From NCBI RefSeq assembly GCF_040802235.1, contig NC_133166.1, positions 114,528,991-114,592,990 on the forward strand: DNA of 64,000 bases. The letters run 5' to 3'. The stretch is from Manis javanica. Its lineage: Eukaryota; Chordata; Mammalia; Pholidota; Manidae. This document shows positions 36,501-48,649 of the stretch, in pieces. The notes under the pieces are model-generated. The model had not been told where the DNA came from and did not search any database. It saw nothing but the letters and a program-made list of their open reading frames with translations. The first letter of the stretch is position 1; every line of letters starts with the position of its first letter. The position numbers and the translations under genes were made by a program.

Positions 36501-39500
36501 CACTGCAGAAGTCCCCACCCGACCCCTCTGCTCTCCATGAGACATTCTGTGCAATTTGAATCCTCGACCCTTTGCTAATTTGTAACCCTTTCTAAAACCC
36601 TGACCCAGCATTATGACTAACTCTAAAGTTAACCTGCTAACTCTTTAACTCTAAGCCTACGCTAACTCTACAGCCAAATTGTTAAACCCACATCCAATAT
36701 ATTTCTATCAAAGCAACATATGTCATTGTACACAATTTGAAAGTATAAAATAAACTACTCATGATCTCACACCTACCCAAGCTTAAAATCCAAACGAGCC
36801 CTACTCTTCTTAGTGACATCAACCTATCTGACAACTAAATCAACAAAACTCACAAACCTTAGCCCTGGCCAACCCTCTACCTGCCCAAACCTAATCACAT
36901 CCCCAAGATAGACCCAGACCTTAACCATACTCAATCAGCCAAATTCCAATAAACTAACCTGAAATTTTAACCCAGTCTTCACACCTAACCTAGCCCAATG
37001 TCAACTACAGCCTAACCCTAATTGCCTTTACCCAGTCCCATACCCACTGAATCCTGGCCTACTGCCCTTGACCAGGCACCTCACCCAAAAGTCAGGAAAA
37101 TCGTATTTCCCAATTGCCTAGGTCTGTCTTCAGAGCGCTGACCGTGGCCTCTGGCATCCCTAGATGCCCATGCCCCCCAGCACCCTCAGCTGATACGTTC
37201 GACTCATCAAGTCCCTCGTATTCCCTCCCTGTCTCTCCCTCCTCTTCTCTCTCTTCCTCCCTCCCTGTTTGTTTTCTCCCCTCCCTCCTTCTCTCCCACC
37301 CTCTCTCCATCCCTCCCTTTCCCTTTTTCTCTCCCTTCCTCTCTCCCTCTTCTCCCCAATCTCCCTCCCTTCTCTCTCTCTTCATTGCAAGCTAATCCAA
37401 AGCCTTGTTCAGGTCAAACTTCTCCCCATCTGACACCCTAGATAAGCACAGGATAGACCTCCAAATTGTAGCCAGTCCCTGAGCAAGCATTAAATCTCTG
37501 ATCTAACCCCATCCTATGCGTTACACATCCAGGAATCACAGAATATACCCACCACTGACCACTAGCCCAAGGTTCTTCTGCCTGACTGGTGTTCTTACCC
37601 TACACCTTGCCTCCTGGGGCTCCAACTTGCTGGCATTGGGGCAGCCCCTCTCCTGAGCCCCTCCGAGGGCTGATTTCTTTCAGCTGGCAGCTCTGACATG
37701 TCCTGTTTCCCACCCCTTGGCTTCCCCAAGCTGCAGGGGACTTGGAGATTGGGAGAGGAAGCTGAGAAACAACTGGAGCCCCAGAATACCGAGTCACAGT
37801 CACTAGGCCTGGCCCTGGCCCTCCATGTACACACACTCACGTGTTGGCACACATACAGTGACCCTTCCTTAGCTGACACACAGATATCCTCCCCGACAGC
37901 TTCCAGTAGACACACACACAACAGGCCAAGTCCTCATCCTCAAACACATACACAACTGCCTACGCACACACGCATGCATGTACACACACACTTGGGTCAG
38001 GAAAGCTCCCCTTCTTCCCACCTGCCTCCCATCTAGTGACCCGCCTTCACCCGCCCTCCCAGCCCAAGGTGGGGACAGACACCTGAGGAGCTGCCAGCTG
38101 CAGCCTCCACTGGGCCTGGCTGGCCCTCACGCTTCTTGCCCATCCTGTCTACAGGGGACTCGTGGGGGATGCTAGCGTGCCTGTGCACTGTGCTCTGGCA
38201 CCTCCCTGCAGTGCCAGCCCTCAACCGCACAGGGGACCCAGGGCCTGGCCCCTCCATCCAGAAAACCTATGACCTCACCCGCTACCTGGAACACCAACTC
38301 CGCAGCTTGGCTGGGACCTACGTGAGTATCCAGGGTGTTTATGGGTCTGGGAGTTGGGCAAAGAATGTTTAGTGGGGGGTAGAGAATCAGAAGGGTGGAG
38401 GGGTCTTGGTGAATGATGGGGTGATGAGGAGGGGCCCTTTGGCTCCAAGCAGTCTCCCTGTCTGGCCTATCCCCTGCCCTTCCCTCTTAGGTGCTCCCTC
38501 TTCCCCATCCCTGGCCCCAGGACTAGGCATGTGGGCAGACCTCGCACCCGCCTTGGCCCACAGCCCCGCTGGCTGCTGGCCCAGCTGCCCGCCTCCCCCT
38601 GGGGGCTGGGGAAGTCTCCTCTGTTTACACCGTGTTGTGGTGTCTCTTGCACGGGTGGGGCTGGGTGGGGATGGAGGGGCCCCACCTCCTATGCCTGTGT
38701 TCCAGCTCGTCTCTGCCCCAGACCTGGGGCCCTGCTGCTCTGGACCCATGGGCCTCCCTTCTGTCTGCCTCTCCCATGCTAGCTGGGCCTCCTAGGGGGG
38801 ACTTGGAGGACGGGGGCTGCAGGGAACCCAGGCCAGTAGTGGCAGGGGGCTCAGGGTGTGGCTGGAAGCTCCGCCGGAAGGATGTGGGGGCAGTCTCGAG
38901 GTGTTCAGAGAGCCCAAGGAGAGAAGGAAGGAGGGTCGGAGCCGCCGAAGGCCATGGGGAGCTGGCCCCTCTTCCCGTGTTCCTCTTCCACATCCCAGAC
39001 CCTACTCTGGAGCCAGGGAAAGAAAGGGGAGGAGGGTGGCGGGGGAGCTGGCTGCAGCCCCAGGACACACCGAGGAAATTAGTTTGTCTCTGTGCTTGTC
39101 AGCGTGTGAACCGCCCCCTGGGCCCTTGCTGTCCCAGGCCTCGCCCCTCTTCTCCCTGCCCCCCAGGCTGAATGTCTCCCTCAGCCCTCCCCCTGGGCCC
39201 CCGGCCTCTCCCCTGAGGGGCGGCAAAGCTCTGTCTTCTTCCCTGGCTCTTCCTGCCCTTTCTCCTGCTCAATTCCAGACTGCCTCAGTTCCTCCTGCAG
39301 CCCTTCCTTTGGCTGGGGGGCGGGCGGGCTGGGGAGTACCTTCCATGCCCTGCCCTTCAGCTGGTGGCACCCAGCATGTCAAGAGGCAAACGGAGCTCTG
39401 AGCCCATGGGCCTCGCTGCCTCCTCACTGGCTCCTTCTCTGGTTTCCCCGGCAGAAAACCTTCGCCTGACTCTGCTTCCCCCTCTAGCTACCGACCCTTT

Positions 39501-40651
39501 TTCTCTCCTGGCTTTCCCTGCCAAATTTCTAGAAGGAGTGGTCTACACCCTCTGCCTCCAGCTCCTCTCCACCCACTCACTCCTTAACCCCCTGCAATCT
39601 GGCTTCCAGGCCACTGAACAGTTCTCTCTAAGGTCACCAGGCACCTCCCTGCTGCCACTCCCAAGAGCATCCTCTAAGGTGCCTTCTCCTCGCTCTCTGT
39701 TTTGCAGCCACGCTGCTGAGCACCGCTGCCTCCTTGAACTCCTTCTTGGCTCTGCGCTCTTCTGGCCCACCTTCTGCCTCCACAGCCTGGCCTCCTGGGC
39801 CCTCGAGGCCCCTCTTCTCTCTGCCCTGCCCAGGGTGGGCACTCTCCCAAGGCTTGCTTACACAGCTGGTCAGCACATCCTTCCTCAGCATCTCCAGTAT
39901 CTCCTGCGTGTTTTACCTTTTCTTCCACCTCTGCATGGGAGAGCTCATCACTCCCATGGCTTCAGCTGTCACCTCCATGCAAATGACATCCGTGGAAAAA
40001 CTTAGGGGAGGCTGTGAAGAGAGAGGCCTAGTGTGGAGATGGGGCCAGTGTCGGGACACAGGAAGTGGCAGCTTTGGGGGCAGGTATCTCCTGGCTGCAG
40101 CAGCGAGCTGGCCGCCGGGCCCTCCTCCTTCCCCATCACCCCTCTCCTTTTCACAGCTGAACTACCTGGGCCCCCCTTTCAATGAGCCTGACTTCAATCC
40201 ACCTCGGCTGGGGGCAGAGACTCTGCCCAGGGCCACTGTCAACTTGGATGTGTGGCGAAGCCTCAATGACAAACTGCGGCTGACCCAGAACTACGAGGCT
40301 TATAGCCACCTTCTGTGCTATTTGCGTGGCCTTAACCGCCAGGCCGCCACAGCCGAGCTGCGCCGCAGCCTGGCCCACTTCTGCACCAGCCTTCAGGGCC
40401 TGCTGGGCAGCATTGCAGGTGTCATGGCAGCTCTGGGCTACCCGCTGCCCCAGCCTCTGCCTGGGACTGAGCCCACCTGGGCCCCTGGCCCTGCCCACAG
40501 CGACTTCCTCCAGAAGATGGATGACTTCTGGCTACTGAAGGAGCTGCAGACCTGGCTGTGGCGCTCAGCCAAAGACTTCAACCGGCTCAAGAAGAAGATG
40601 CAGCCTCGGGCAGCTGCAGTCACCCTGCACCTGAAGGCCCACGGCTTCTGA
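32348..40651 (+). CDS. CLCF1: Cardiotrophin-like cytokine factor 1
   Basis: Coding exons 32348-32363 (MDLRA plus one base), 38155-38321 and 40157-40651 total 678 nt (225 aa), the human length. Residues up to about 27 include the hydrophobic signal stretch MLACLCTVLWHLPAVPA. NRT right after it is an N-glycosylation sequon. The rest is the four-helix IL-6-family fold. FLQK (F178-K181) is the FxxK site-III motif by which the family contacts LIF receptor. CLCF1 is secreted with CRLF1 and signals through CNTF receptor, gp130 and LIFR to STAT3. Differences from human are few (NLDVW for DLEVW, QPRAAA for QPPAAA, HLKAHGF for HLGAHGF). The 3' UTR carries AUUUA repeats. No damage is seen. Confidence 0.98.
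32922..32952 (+). CDS. CLCF1: Possible alternative first coding exon of CLCF1
   Basis: An ATG in good Kozak context (GCCCACCATGC) opens MLPAAAEPAA plus one base, ending at GGCAG|GTAGGGG. The donor is in the same phase as the usual exon 1, so joining it to exon 2 would give an alternative N-terminus before DSWGMLACL. Human CLCF1 is known to use an alternative 5' exon, with translation from the downstream MLACL. Whether this ATG is used is inference. Confidence 0.4.
35036..35052. repeat. (TG)n microsatellite
   Basis: About eight TG units. Confidence 0.8.
35155..35235. promoter_or_regulatory. Candidate enhancer with forkhead-type motifs
   Basis: A locally A/T-rich island in GC-rich intron with 'ATAAACAC' (35199-35206), 'GTAAACAA' (35221-35228) and an E-box 'CACGTG' (35179-35184). 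The motif density suggests regulation, but conservation cannot be tested here. Confidence 0.25.
36362..36384. repeat. (AC)n microsatellite
   Basis: About eleven uninterrupted CA units. Confidence 0.9.
36560..37080. repeat. A/C-rich, G-poor stretch with CTAAC words
   Basis: On the plus strand G is scarce while A and C dominate for about 500 bp. Words such as 'taacctgctaactc', 'cctaacctagccc' and 'agcctaaccctaattg' recur without a fixed period. It may be a decayed (CCTAA)-type simple repeat. See findings. Confidence 0.5.
37200..37385. repeat. C/T-rich polypyrimidine tract
   Basis: About 185 bp nearly all C and T ('ctccctccttctctcccacc' and similar), a low-complexity tract that could adopt triplex (H-DNA) structure. 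Confidence 0.8.
37835..38000. repeat. CA-rich imperfect repeat
   Basis: Scattered 'acacacac' runs, such as 'tagacacacacacaacag' and 'gcatgtacacacacac', just upstream of exon 2. Confidence 0.6.
38322..40156 (+). other. CLCF1: CLCF1 intron 2 (1.8 kb)
   Basis: Unique C/T-rich sequence. The last part (39734-40156) is open in the same frame as exon 3, but it is bounded by a canonical acceptor (TTTTCACAG|CTG) and lacks cytokine-like sequence, so I read it as intron. Confidence 0.7.
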
Positions 40652-41505
40652 TCTCTAACCCTTACCACCTCTTTTCTCTTCTCCCTCTTTAAACTCTGTT
40701 CTGGATCTGGGAAGGAGAAACCTGTATGCCAACACTTGTTGAGCCAGGAGACAGAAGCCATGAGCCTCTGGCTCTTCCTGGACTTGGAGGAGGGTAGGAT
40801 GCAATAAGGCCCGTCCCCTCCCAGCTTCCCAAAGTCCTGCAGGTCTGAGGAAGAGGTGCAATAGGCCCCATCCCATTTCCACGGGAAGTAATGCTCAAGG
40901 GAGCCTGAAGTGGTTCAAGTTGGTGCAGAGGCTTTCACAGCTTCCTGCCTCCTGCCCACTACTTTGCCAGTGCCCACCCAGCCCCTCAAGGGGCACTTAC
41001 AGGAAGCATGCCTATAGGGTAGGGAGGGAGCCACCACAGCCTGTGCCTTTCTGGGGTGAAGCCCTTTGGCTGCCCTACTCTCCTTAGATGGGTATTGCTC
41101 CCCTACCCCCAAATAACGCAATACATCCAATTCAGGAATCAAACATGGTGGCAAGTCCAAACAGGAAGAAATGGGGTTAAAAATGCAAGAGGTAGGGTCT
41201 GCCTTGGAGGTTCTACAGAAAGCAGAGGGACAGGGAGAGACTGGACCTAGGGGTCATCAAGACAGACAGTGGCACAGGGTGCTAACCAAAAGGACCTTGC
41301 TTCATATTTTCTTGCTAACATCACAGTGCCTCCTCTCTGCCCTCTTTCCCAGGGTATCTGTGGGTTGCCCAGGCTGGGGAGGGCAACCATAGCCACAGCC
41401 ACAGGAGTTCCTGAAAGTTTACATTGCAGTAGCATTTCAGGGTGTAGGGGGCAGCTCCCCCAGGCCCTGCCCCCCAGCACCACCCACTCATGACTCTTAA
41501 GTTTG

Positions 41506-41560
41506 TTGTATTAATATTTATTTATTTGGAGATATTATTTATTAGATGATATTTATTGCA
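41506..41560 (+). promoter_or_regulatory. CLCF1: AU-rich element in CLCF1 3' UTR
   Basis: Four ATTTA pentamers (41516, 41520, 41537, 41551), two overlapping in ATATTTATTTATTTGG, lie just before the poly(A) signal. Such elements bind TTP/AUF1/HuR and shorten cytokine mRNA life. Confidence 0.75.
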
Positions 41561-41583
41561 GAATTTCTATTCTTATATTAACA

Positions 41584-41589
41584 AATAAA
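41584..41589 (+). terminator. CLCF1: Poly(A) signal of CLCF1
   Basis: AATAAA about 930 nt after the stop codon, right after the AU-rich element. The 3' UTR is therefore about 950 nt. Confidence 0.85.
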
Positions 41590-42189
41590 ATGCTTGCCCC
41601 AAAACTTCATCTCCTTGCCTGGCCTTGGCCCCCCACCCCTAGTTCTCCCAGCGTTCCCCTCCCAGCTCCCAGGCCTGCTGGTCTAGAGGCCGGAAGCCCA
41701 AGGGCTAGCTCAGGAGAGCAACGAGCTTAGAGAAGCGTCTCTCCCTCTGTCCACTGGGAAGAGGTGCACCCAGAGCCGTGCCTCCTGCCCCTGCCGGGGC
41801 CACGCTCCCTAGTTCTCCCAGCCACCTCGCCAGCTGCCTGCCTCCCTTCTTGCAGCCGGCTCCCGGTCTGCCCCACCTCTCTGGATTACCTTAGTGGCCT
41901 CATCGGCCTGTCTCCCTGCACAGCTGTCTGCTCCTCTCGTGCTGTTGGTCAGCCCTGGCCATGCAGTCCTCAGCTTTGCCAGGACCCCTACCTGTGCCCA
42001 GCCAGTGGAGCCCCCAGCAGCCACCCCCACCTTCCAAGTATGCTTCATCTCCTAGGAAAGGCCATAGACTGCAGCCAAGTCCCAAGTCCCAGCTATGACT
42101 ATTTTTTTCTGTCCAACAGCAGATTAGGAGGAAGGAGAAAAACTCATACCGGACCACAAGTGAATGGAATAGATGCTATTCAAGGGATG

Positions 42190-42300
42190 ATGTGACCTCA
42201 GATCCCAGTTTCATAACCTACTAGCTGAGTGACCTTGGGAAAATTATTTAAAGCTCTCTATTCTCCAGTTTCCCATAGGTAAGCAATAGGTAAGATGCTT
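42190..42300 (+). repeat. MIR SINE
   Basis: Clear core: 'cctactagctgagtgacctt', then 'gggaaaattatttaaagctc' and 'tctccagtttcccatag'. Confidence 0.75.
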
Positions 42301-43394
42301 GGCTACAGCAGCATTGATTAGTCATTACAGATTACTTGGGATATATTGACATGTGACACTCAAGTGAAGAGGCACCAGGTAAATTAATGGGCTAACTGCT
42401 CCCAGATAATAATACATGGACATTTTTCAAGGGACTCCTAGAGACTGTGCCCTAAGTGGTGGAAGTAACAAATGATGGTGATGTTAAGCAATTGACAAAT
42501 ATTTTGAAGACCTAATTTTCTGCTCATCACAGCGTTAACTGGTTGCAGGAAAGCCAAAAGAAATCCAAGACCTAACTTGACTCCTGCCCTTATGGAGACT
42601 GCGATCTATCTGGGAAGAGAAGACCAGCGTACCCAAGTCAATAAGGGACAAAGGGATAACTGCAATACACGCTGGGAGGTCTCGTGTGCACCACTGCAAG
42701 AGGGAGGGGCGCCCTGTGGGTGCAGGAGGTACTGGACTTGCCTGTGGGCAGGGTGCCCCGCAGTTAGCTGAAGTCCCTGAGTCACCTGGCCCATGTTGGA
42801 TCATGCCCAACCTGAGGGGTCCAGGCTCTTCAGGCAGAGGCACCTGCCCAGGCATTGCCAGGGCACCTGCAAACCCTGCCTCCTGCCTAACAGGATAGAA
42901 AGGGGAGGGCATCTGGACTGTCTCCATGCAGGGGCAAAATGAGTAGCAGCCTGTAAGGTAAAGCCGCAAGCAAGGGGCTATAGGGAATGCGAGGAGGAGG
43001 AAGGTGTAGCCCGCATGACTGTACTGTGAGCTTCTGAGGGGCTGATTCTGAATCTTCCCATCTCTCTGTCCCAGCACCCACAGCAGGCTCAAGCCCAAAA
43101 GTGTTCAATTACTATATGAAACAAAACAATCTGGAGGAGGGACTATGACCCTCCCAACCCCACCACAAATGCTAGAATCCAAGGCAGAATTTGGGAAGTG
43201 CAGAAAGACCCAGGCAAAATACTCTGATGTCAAAAAAGGAGTGATATCATCTACTTGGGTGAGGGCCCTGCTAGTCTGTGAATCCCATAGGAGGAAACGG
43301 TGCCTGAAGTCACTGCTGGATTTCCGAACCCAGCGCAGGGTATGTGCTTTTTCACAAACAGGCAGGTGGGATTAGGAGGATGGGGAGGACAGGG

Positions 43395-43510
43395 GTCAGT
43401 TAAGTGTGTCTGTCTCCCTTTTAAGCGATTTGAAGGCAAGCTCCACAATTTATTCACCTCTGCATCCCTACAGCATTTTAGCACAAGGCCAGGCACAGAC
43501 TAAAATACTT
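43395..43510 (+). repeat. L2 LINE 3' tip
   Basis: Has 'gaaggcaagctccacaattt', 'cctctgcatccctacagc' and 'acaaggccaggcacagac', as at the L2 3' end. Confidence 0.55.
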
Positions 43511-43529
43511 GATAATTTGATTTAAACTG

Positions 43530-43960
43530 ATTTAAAGAGTGTGAGGGGAGTAGTGTGTTAGAAGTCGAGAAGAGAGTTTTAAGGAGGCCACTGGTCACCC
43601 CTGTCAGATGACCCAGGAGAACTGAGAAAATGGGAAATCCACTGGCTTTGGGATCAGGTGAGTGAGCGCAAGAGTGGTTAAAAGGCTGATACCAAACAGT
43701 GAGATGAGAGAAGGAGACAGTGGGAGGGAAGCAGAAAGAATGAATGCATTCCCTTAGGAGTTCGGTGGCAAAGGCAATATGGTGGGGGTGTGGCAGGATC
43801 ATGGAAGGCTTTTTGTTTGTTTGGCTGCTTTGCTTCTGTTCTTTCCAAACAGAAGAGATCTAAGCAGGTCATTGCTGGATGAGGGGCAGCAACTGGAGAA
43901 GCATGGAGAGGCTTGGGAATGGAACCAGGGACATGCAGAGGAGAATCAGAAAGGGTGCTG
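43530..43960 (-). repeat. L2 LINE fragment, antisense
   Basis: Resembles the complement of the L2 reverse-transcriptase region ('tcaggtgagtgagcgcaaga', 'aggctgataccaaacag', 'agggaagcagaaagaatg'). Boundaries are approximate. Confidence 0.4.
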
Positions 43961-46900
43961 GGCAGCCATGTGGAACCAGATGACATCAGCAAACACATCT
44001 CTATTGTGGGCTTACACAGCATGGATCGTGACATTCCTGGCCAGCCAGAGGTGGCCAGAGGTGGGGACAGAGTGAAAAGCGGGCGTTTCCCAAGGCTGAG
44101 CAGCCGTGGCAGAGAAACAGGAACAAGAGACTGTAGGGGGCGAGGAACCACGCCGCTGAGGGGCTGTGAGCCTTGCGGAGCATGGAGCCTGCAGGGTGGG
44201 CAGCAGGGAGAACAGGGAGGTGAGCAGCCAGGGAAAGGCGAGGCAAGCACCGGAGTTCGCTTCTGCTAAGGATGCAAAGGGTGCACCCTAAGGAGCAAGA
44301 CTGGGGTTGAGGCGGGCCCAGAGGGGAGCCCAGTCTGAAAGGGCACCTCAGAGTGTGAGTTCTTGAACTCCCTGCAAATAGTTCCCTGCTGATGGCGTCA
44401 AGGATGAGCCCCTCCTTTGGGTTTTGGCCCTGTGGGCCCTGGGCGGGTAGCTCCCAGTGAGCGACAGATCGTCAGGCTTTCCTGTGGATGAGTCTGTCAT
44501 TGGGGCTCCATCCACAGCTGCTTCCGGAGAGGTGGTAAGCTTTTGTTGGTTATCTCAGTACCACCTCTTAAACATGGCCTTACAGTCAGGGGTGCAGGTA
44601 TGCAGAGGTCAACTGAAGAACCTCGAATAGTTGGGGCCCTGCAGTGTCATGGGGGGAGTATGACCTCTCTCTAGAAGTTCTGTTCCAGGAAGGCTAGGGG
44701 GAAGGAGGGAGAGAAGGCCCTCCTCTTTGCCATCTCTAGATAGCACGGGTGGGGGGGACTTGAAATCTCAGTGTCATCTTGGGTGCCTGGAAATGCACCT
44801 GTATTTGACAGGATACCCACAACATGAAGAACTGTCACCTGGCGGAAGCAACCTCTGGGGGCCGGGGGTGGATAGGAGAGGGTACAGAAGAGGGTTTGAC
44901 AGGCGGGTGGCAAAAGTGTGGTCATGCCTTGCTGCTTCCCGCCTTTGCAAAGACTGACCCAAGGGACTTAGGGCTCCCTCGGTGTGTGAGGAGACTCATT
45001 CAAACACTCATCATAGAGACATAGTGTGTGCGCACCCCCACCCTCCCAACTCATCACAGCCACTCCAAATGGGGAAGGGCCAAGAAGGCCCTTGTTCCCC
45101 TCAACCAGAGGGCAAGGGCCAGCGACCCAGGCCTGGCTGAGTGCTCTGATGGATGGCTCCCTCTCAGCTCCCCCTTCTCTGGAGCCACAACTGTTCCTTC
45201 CTTTGTCCCTCTAATTCCTGAGCTCCCTGACTCAGCCTGGTTCCCCTGTTTCCCAGCAGTGGACAAAGCCCTTGTCAGTGGGTGGGGGTGGGGCCAATGA
45301 GGGAGTAACTGTGAGTTTCGGAACCAGAGCTCCAGTCCTTTCCTCATTTCAACCTTCAGGGTCCCTCAGTCTCCCTAGTTCAGAGGTCACCTCTAGGTGC
45401 CTCCCCATCTTGCCCTGATCTCCAAGGCCTGGCTGACGGGGGTGGGAACTAACCAGGACCTTCTTCCCAGCTGGACAAAGTCTGACACCTGGTGGCCAGG
45501 GTGTGGAATGGCTGGAAGGGGGGCCCTTTTCCAGTCTCCCCACAACTTCTCCAGAGCCAGGATGGCCCAGGTGAAAGGGGAGGTGATGAGAAGAGGTTTG
45601 GTCGGAGGGGACGGGGGGGTTGGGACAAGACAGAAGAGACGTCCAGGGCAGAAAAACCCAGACCTGGGGGAACACTGCCTTCTACCTGCTCCCACTCCCT
45701 AAGCCCGCCGAGACAGAGAACCTCAGGCAGGGAGCAGGGGGTGGTCTGGAAGGGTCCTGAGGGACTCAGAGAAGCTTCCTTAAAGAATTTTGGCCCACAG
45801 AGTAGGGAACGGGCCTAGGGTATGTGAGTAGGTGGCTGCTGGGGAGAGCGCTCACCTGTCCCCACCTTCCTACCTTTGGCTGACTTTCCCCACAAACCCT
45901 TTCATGACTGGGGGAGAGAGGGGGCTCCTAGGGCCCCTGTGCAGTGCTGAGGCCCCCCGTCCTGCACCTTGTCTGAACTACCCAGGTCTAATCCCCCTTC
46001 CCCTTGGAGTAGTCGGCAGTGGGCCTCAGCCCTCAGGAAGGTACTGGGCTCCTGTTGCAGCCCTTCTCTCTTTTTTCTCCTGGGATCCCCCAATACTTTG
46101 GCCTTGGCTGTGAAGCAAGATCCTTGAGTGTTCCTAGGCCAAGGTGTAAAGGTCACTCCTGCTAGTCCCATCATCGGCCTCTGGAGGTCAGGGCTGACAC
46201 AGGAACCTATGCCGGATCTCAGGAAATTCCCAAAGGAGAGAGAATTTAGCTCCCAATTCAGACCTCTGGCCTGGCCCTCCAGCCTGAAGCCTGAACTGTG
46301 ACAGGCCTGAGGGACAGCAGTTTTGGGGATAGGCCAGGAGGCTGCCTGAGTAGGAACAGGGGTTCCAGGAAGGAAGGCGATAGGGGTGGATAGCTTTGGG
46401 GGGTAAAGACAGAAAAGACGAGGATGGGGAGGTTAAGGTCTGGTCTGGCTGCCAGCATACCTTAGGGATCCAGGTGCCAAGTCAGGGAAGGATGCCTGTT
46501 GGGCAGTGATGGTTCCAACCAACTCCTTTGAGCTTTGGGTCTTGATCTTGGACCAGGAGAGAAGGGTGATGTGCCTGTGGAGGGTCCCTCAACTCCAGGC
46601 CAGAAGGCCAGCCCTAGGGTACCTGCACTTGAGCTAACTACCTGATTCTCCTTTTTGGGGCTGGGGGAGGCTGAAGGCCAAGGGAGACCTTTTTCAGGCT
46701 GGGTGGGAGAGGCTGGCAGGGCCTGGCCAGGCTGGGTGGGGGGCAGCTGGCAGGGATGGCACAGACAGCACCCACAGAGCAGGTCAGGGTGCCAGAGGGG
46801 AGAGGGAATCGGCTCAGGCAGCAGTAGGAGCTGCGGTGGCCACCCAGTGGCACACCCCATTTCACGCTCCCTGGGCAGTGGCAAGGCCCCACGGCTATCA

Positions 46901-47839
46901 GCTTTCAGGGGTGGGGCAGACCAGGAATGAGGAGGGGTCTGCCCCACCCCTGGCTGCCTGCTCCCTCGGGGTTCTGTGGGTTCAGGAGTTGGGTGCCACA
47001 CACTTCTGGGAACCCCCTCTGGGGACAGGGTGGTCATTTCCACAGAGCCCGGCCACAGTCCCTCTACAGAGTGCCCAGTGCCTGACTAGAGCCCACGTCT
47101 AAGCTCTTCCCAGGCCTGGAGAGGGTCCTCCTGCTTCTCTGCAGTGCAGCAGAGCCCCTGCCTCCCTCAGTGTGGGCCCCACTTAGGCCACGAGGCGGAT
47201 GGGGTGTTCGAGCAGTACCAGCCCAGGCGCTAAAGCAGAGGGAAGGGCCCTCCAGCTCTGTGCAGGGCGCCCGTGACCCTCACTCCTCCACTCAGCCCCC
47301 CTCAAGAAGCATATGGAGAGAGCCAGGAGGGGACCCTGAAGACGGGGCCTGCTCCCGCACCTGCTCCTCCCCTTTGGTGGGTCCACCCCCCAGGGGATTT
47401 TCCTCCCTCGTGCCCACCCTTCTCCTAATGCAGGGCACCCAGGCTCCAGAGCAGTGGGAGGGAGGCAGCCATTAGCCTCTGAGGAGGCACTTACTGCCCT
47501 GGAAGGAAGAACTGGATGGGATCTGGTGGGTGATTAGAGCTGGGCGGGTCCCTGCGCTGATTCCCAGACTCCCACTGACCAACTCTTCGCCTGCAGCCAA
47601 GAAGTTGGTGAGGGGGGAGGTGGGTGTAGGGGTGAGTCAGCCATGACAGGAGCCCAAGGGACAAAGGTCATGGGTGGAGAATTGAAAGACACTGTTTACA
47701 GCAGCCTGCCTCTTGCAGGAGGTCTTCTGAAAGCGCCAAGCCAGCCCTATGGTCCAACCCATCTCGGACCCACCCTTTCCCCCTCCTGTTAGGAATTTTA
47801 TCCTTGTACTGACAACCTGTGTGTCCGGTCTGCCTGCCC

Positions 47840-48040
47840 CCTTAACCTATGAGCTTCTGAGAGACACACAGGGGCTGTGGTTTAACTGGGCCCCACAATG
47901 CCTGTGATTATTGGCACTTCCTACTTTTAGGAATCATTTTACATCTATTTTAGTTGAGTGAACATGTGGGAAAGTGCACACACAGAACAGCACTTGGCAC
48001 AGTATGAGTGCCATATAAGAGTTAGGTTTATTGTTGGGGT
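47840..48040 (+). repeat. MIR-like fragment
   Basis: Degraded 3' part: 'acagcacttggcacagtatg' then 'agtgccatataagagttagg'. Confidence 0.4.
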
Positions 48041-48649
48041 TTTCTGCTCACACTCTCACATTAGTGCGAGACAGGGCAGATTTCACTAATGCAGAAGTGG
48101 GGATCCAAACGCACTCTGGCCCCCTGCTCAGGGCAGAAGCCTCCTGACTGGCAGGGCGGGCAGGGCTAGGCTGCGGGAGCCCGGGGGAGCCGACAGGGCA
48201 GACGCTTGCCTGGACTGGGAGTGGGCAGTGTCTGCGCGCCGGCTGTGGGAAAGGGGCTTTGCGACCCCACGGGCTTCTAGCCCTGTCTCCTGGGGCCGGT
48301 GGGGGTGGGGTGGGAGCAGGGAAGGGCACTGGATTGCCAGGCTCTCTTCGGACCTCCAGACCTGCCCCCCCACACTCTGAGGGCCAAGGGGCAGGAGTGG
48401 AAGGCTCCAGCTAGGCTCTGGGGACTTACAAACCGGCCACGGGGATTAGCGAGGCTGAAAGAACATTTGCCTAGGAAGAGAAAACGGGAAGTGAGAGGCT
48501 GAGGATAACGCTCTGTAAGTCCCCTGGGCCGCCCTGTAGATCCACGGCGGGAGGCGGGGGGCGCAGGAGGAGGGGCTGCAGTCTGGGGCGTCCTGACAGG
48601 TCCCCCCACCCCGGCCTCACCCCTTCAGCCCCGGGACACAGCTGCAGCA

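Larger units (their letters stand above)
32364..38154 (+). other. CLCF1: CLCF1 intron 1 (5.8 kb)
   Basis: Begins in the CpG island. It then holds unique GC-rich DNA, a FOX-motif cluster (35.2 kb), a CA repeat (36.36 kb), a strand-asymmetric A/C-rich stretch (36.56-37.08 kb), a C/T-rich tract (37.2-37.4 kb) and CA-rich sequence (37.8-38.0 kb). No further coding exon is evident apart from the alternative first exon. Confidence 0.7.

Noticed and set aside
36590-37080. True telomeric insertion
   Set aside because: Only one short CCTAACCCTAA is seen and no regular 6-bp period, so an intact interstitial telomere is not supported. A decayed repeat remains possible.
39734-40156. Open frame continuous with CLCF1 exon 3, suggesting an N-terminally extended cytokine
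   Set aside because: A canonical acceptor precedes LNYLGPPF, the upstream residues do not resemble any cytokine, and exons 1-2 already give the full-length protein.
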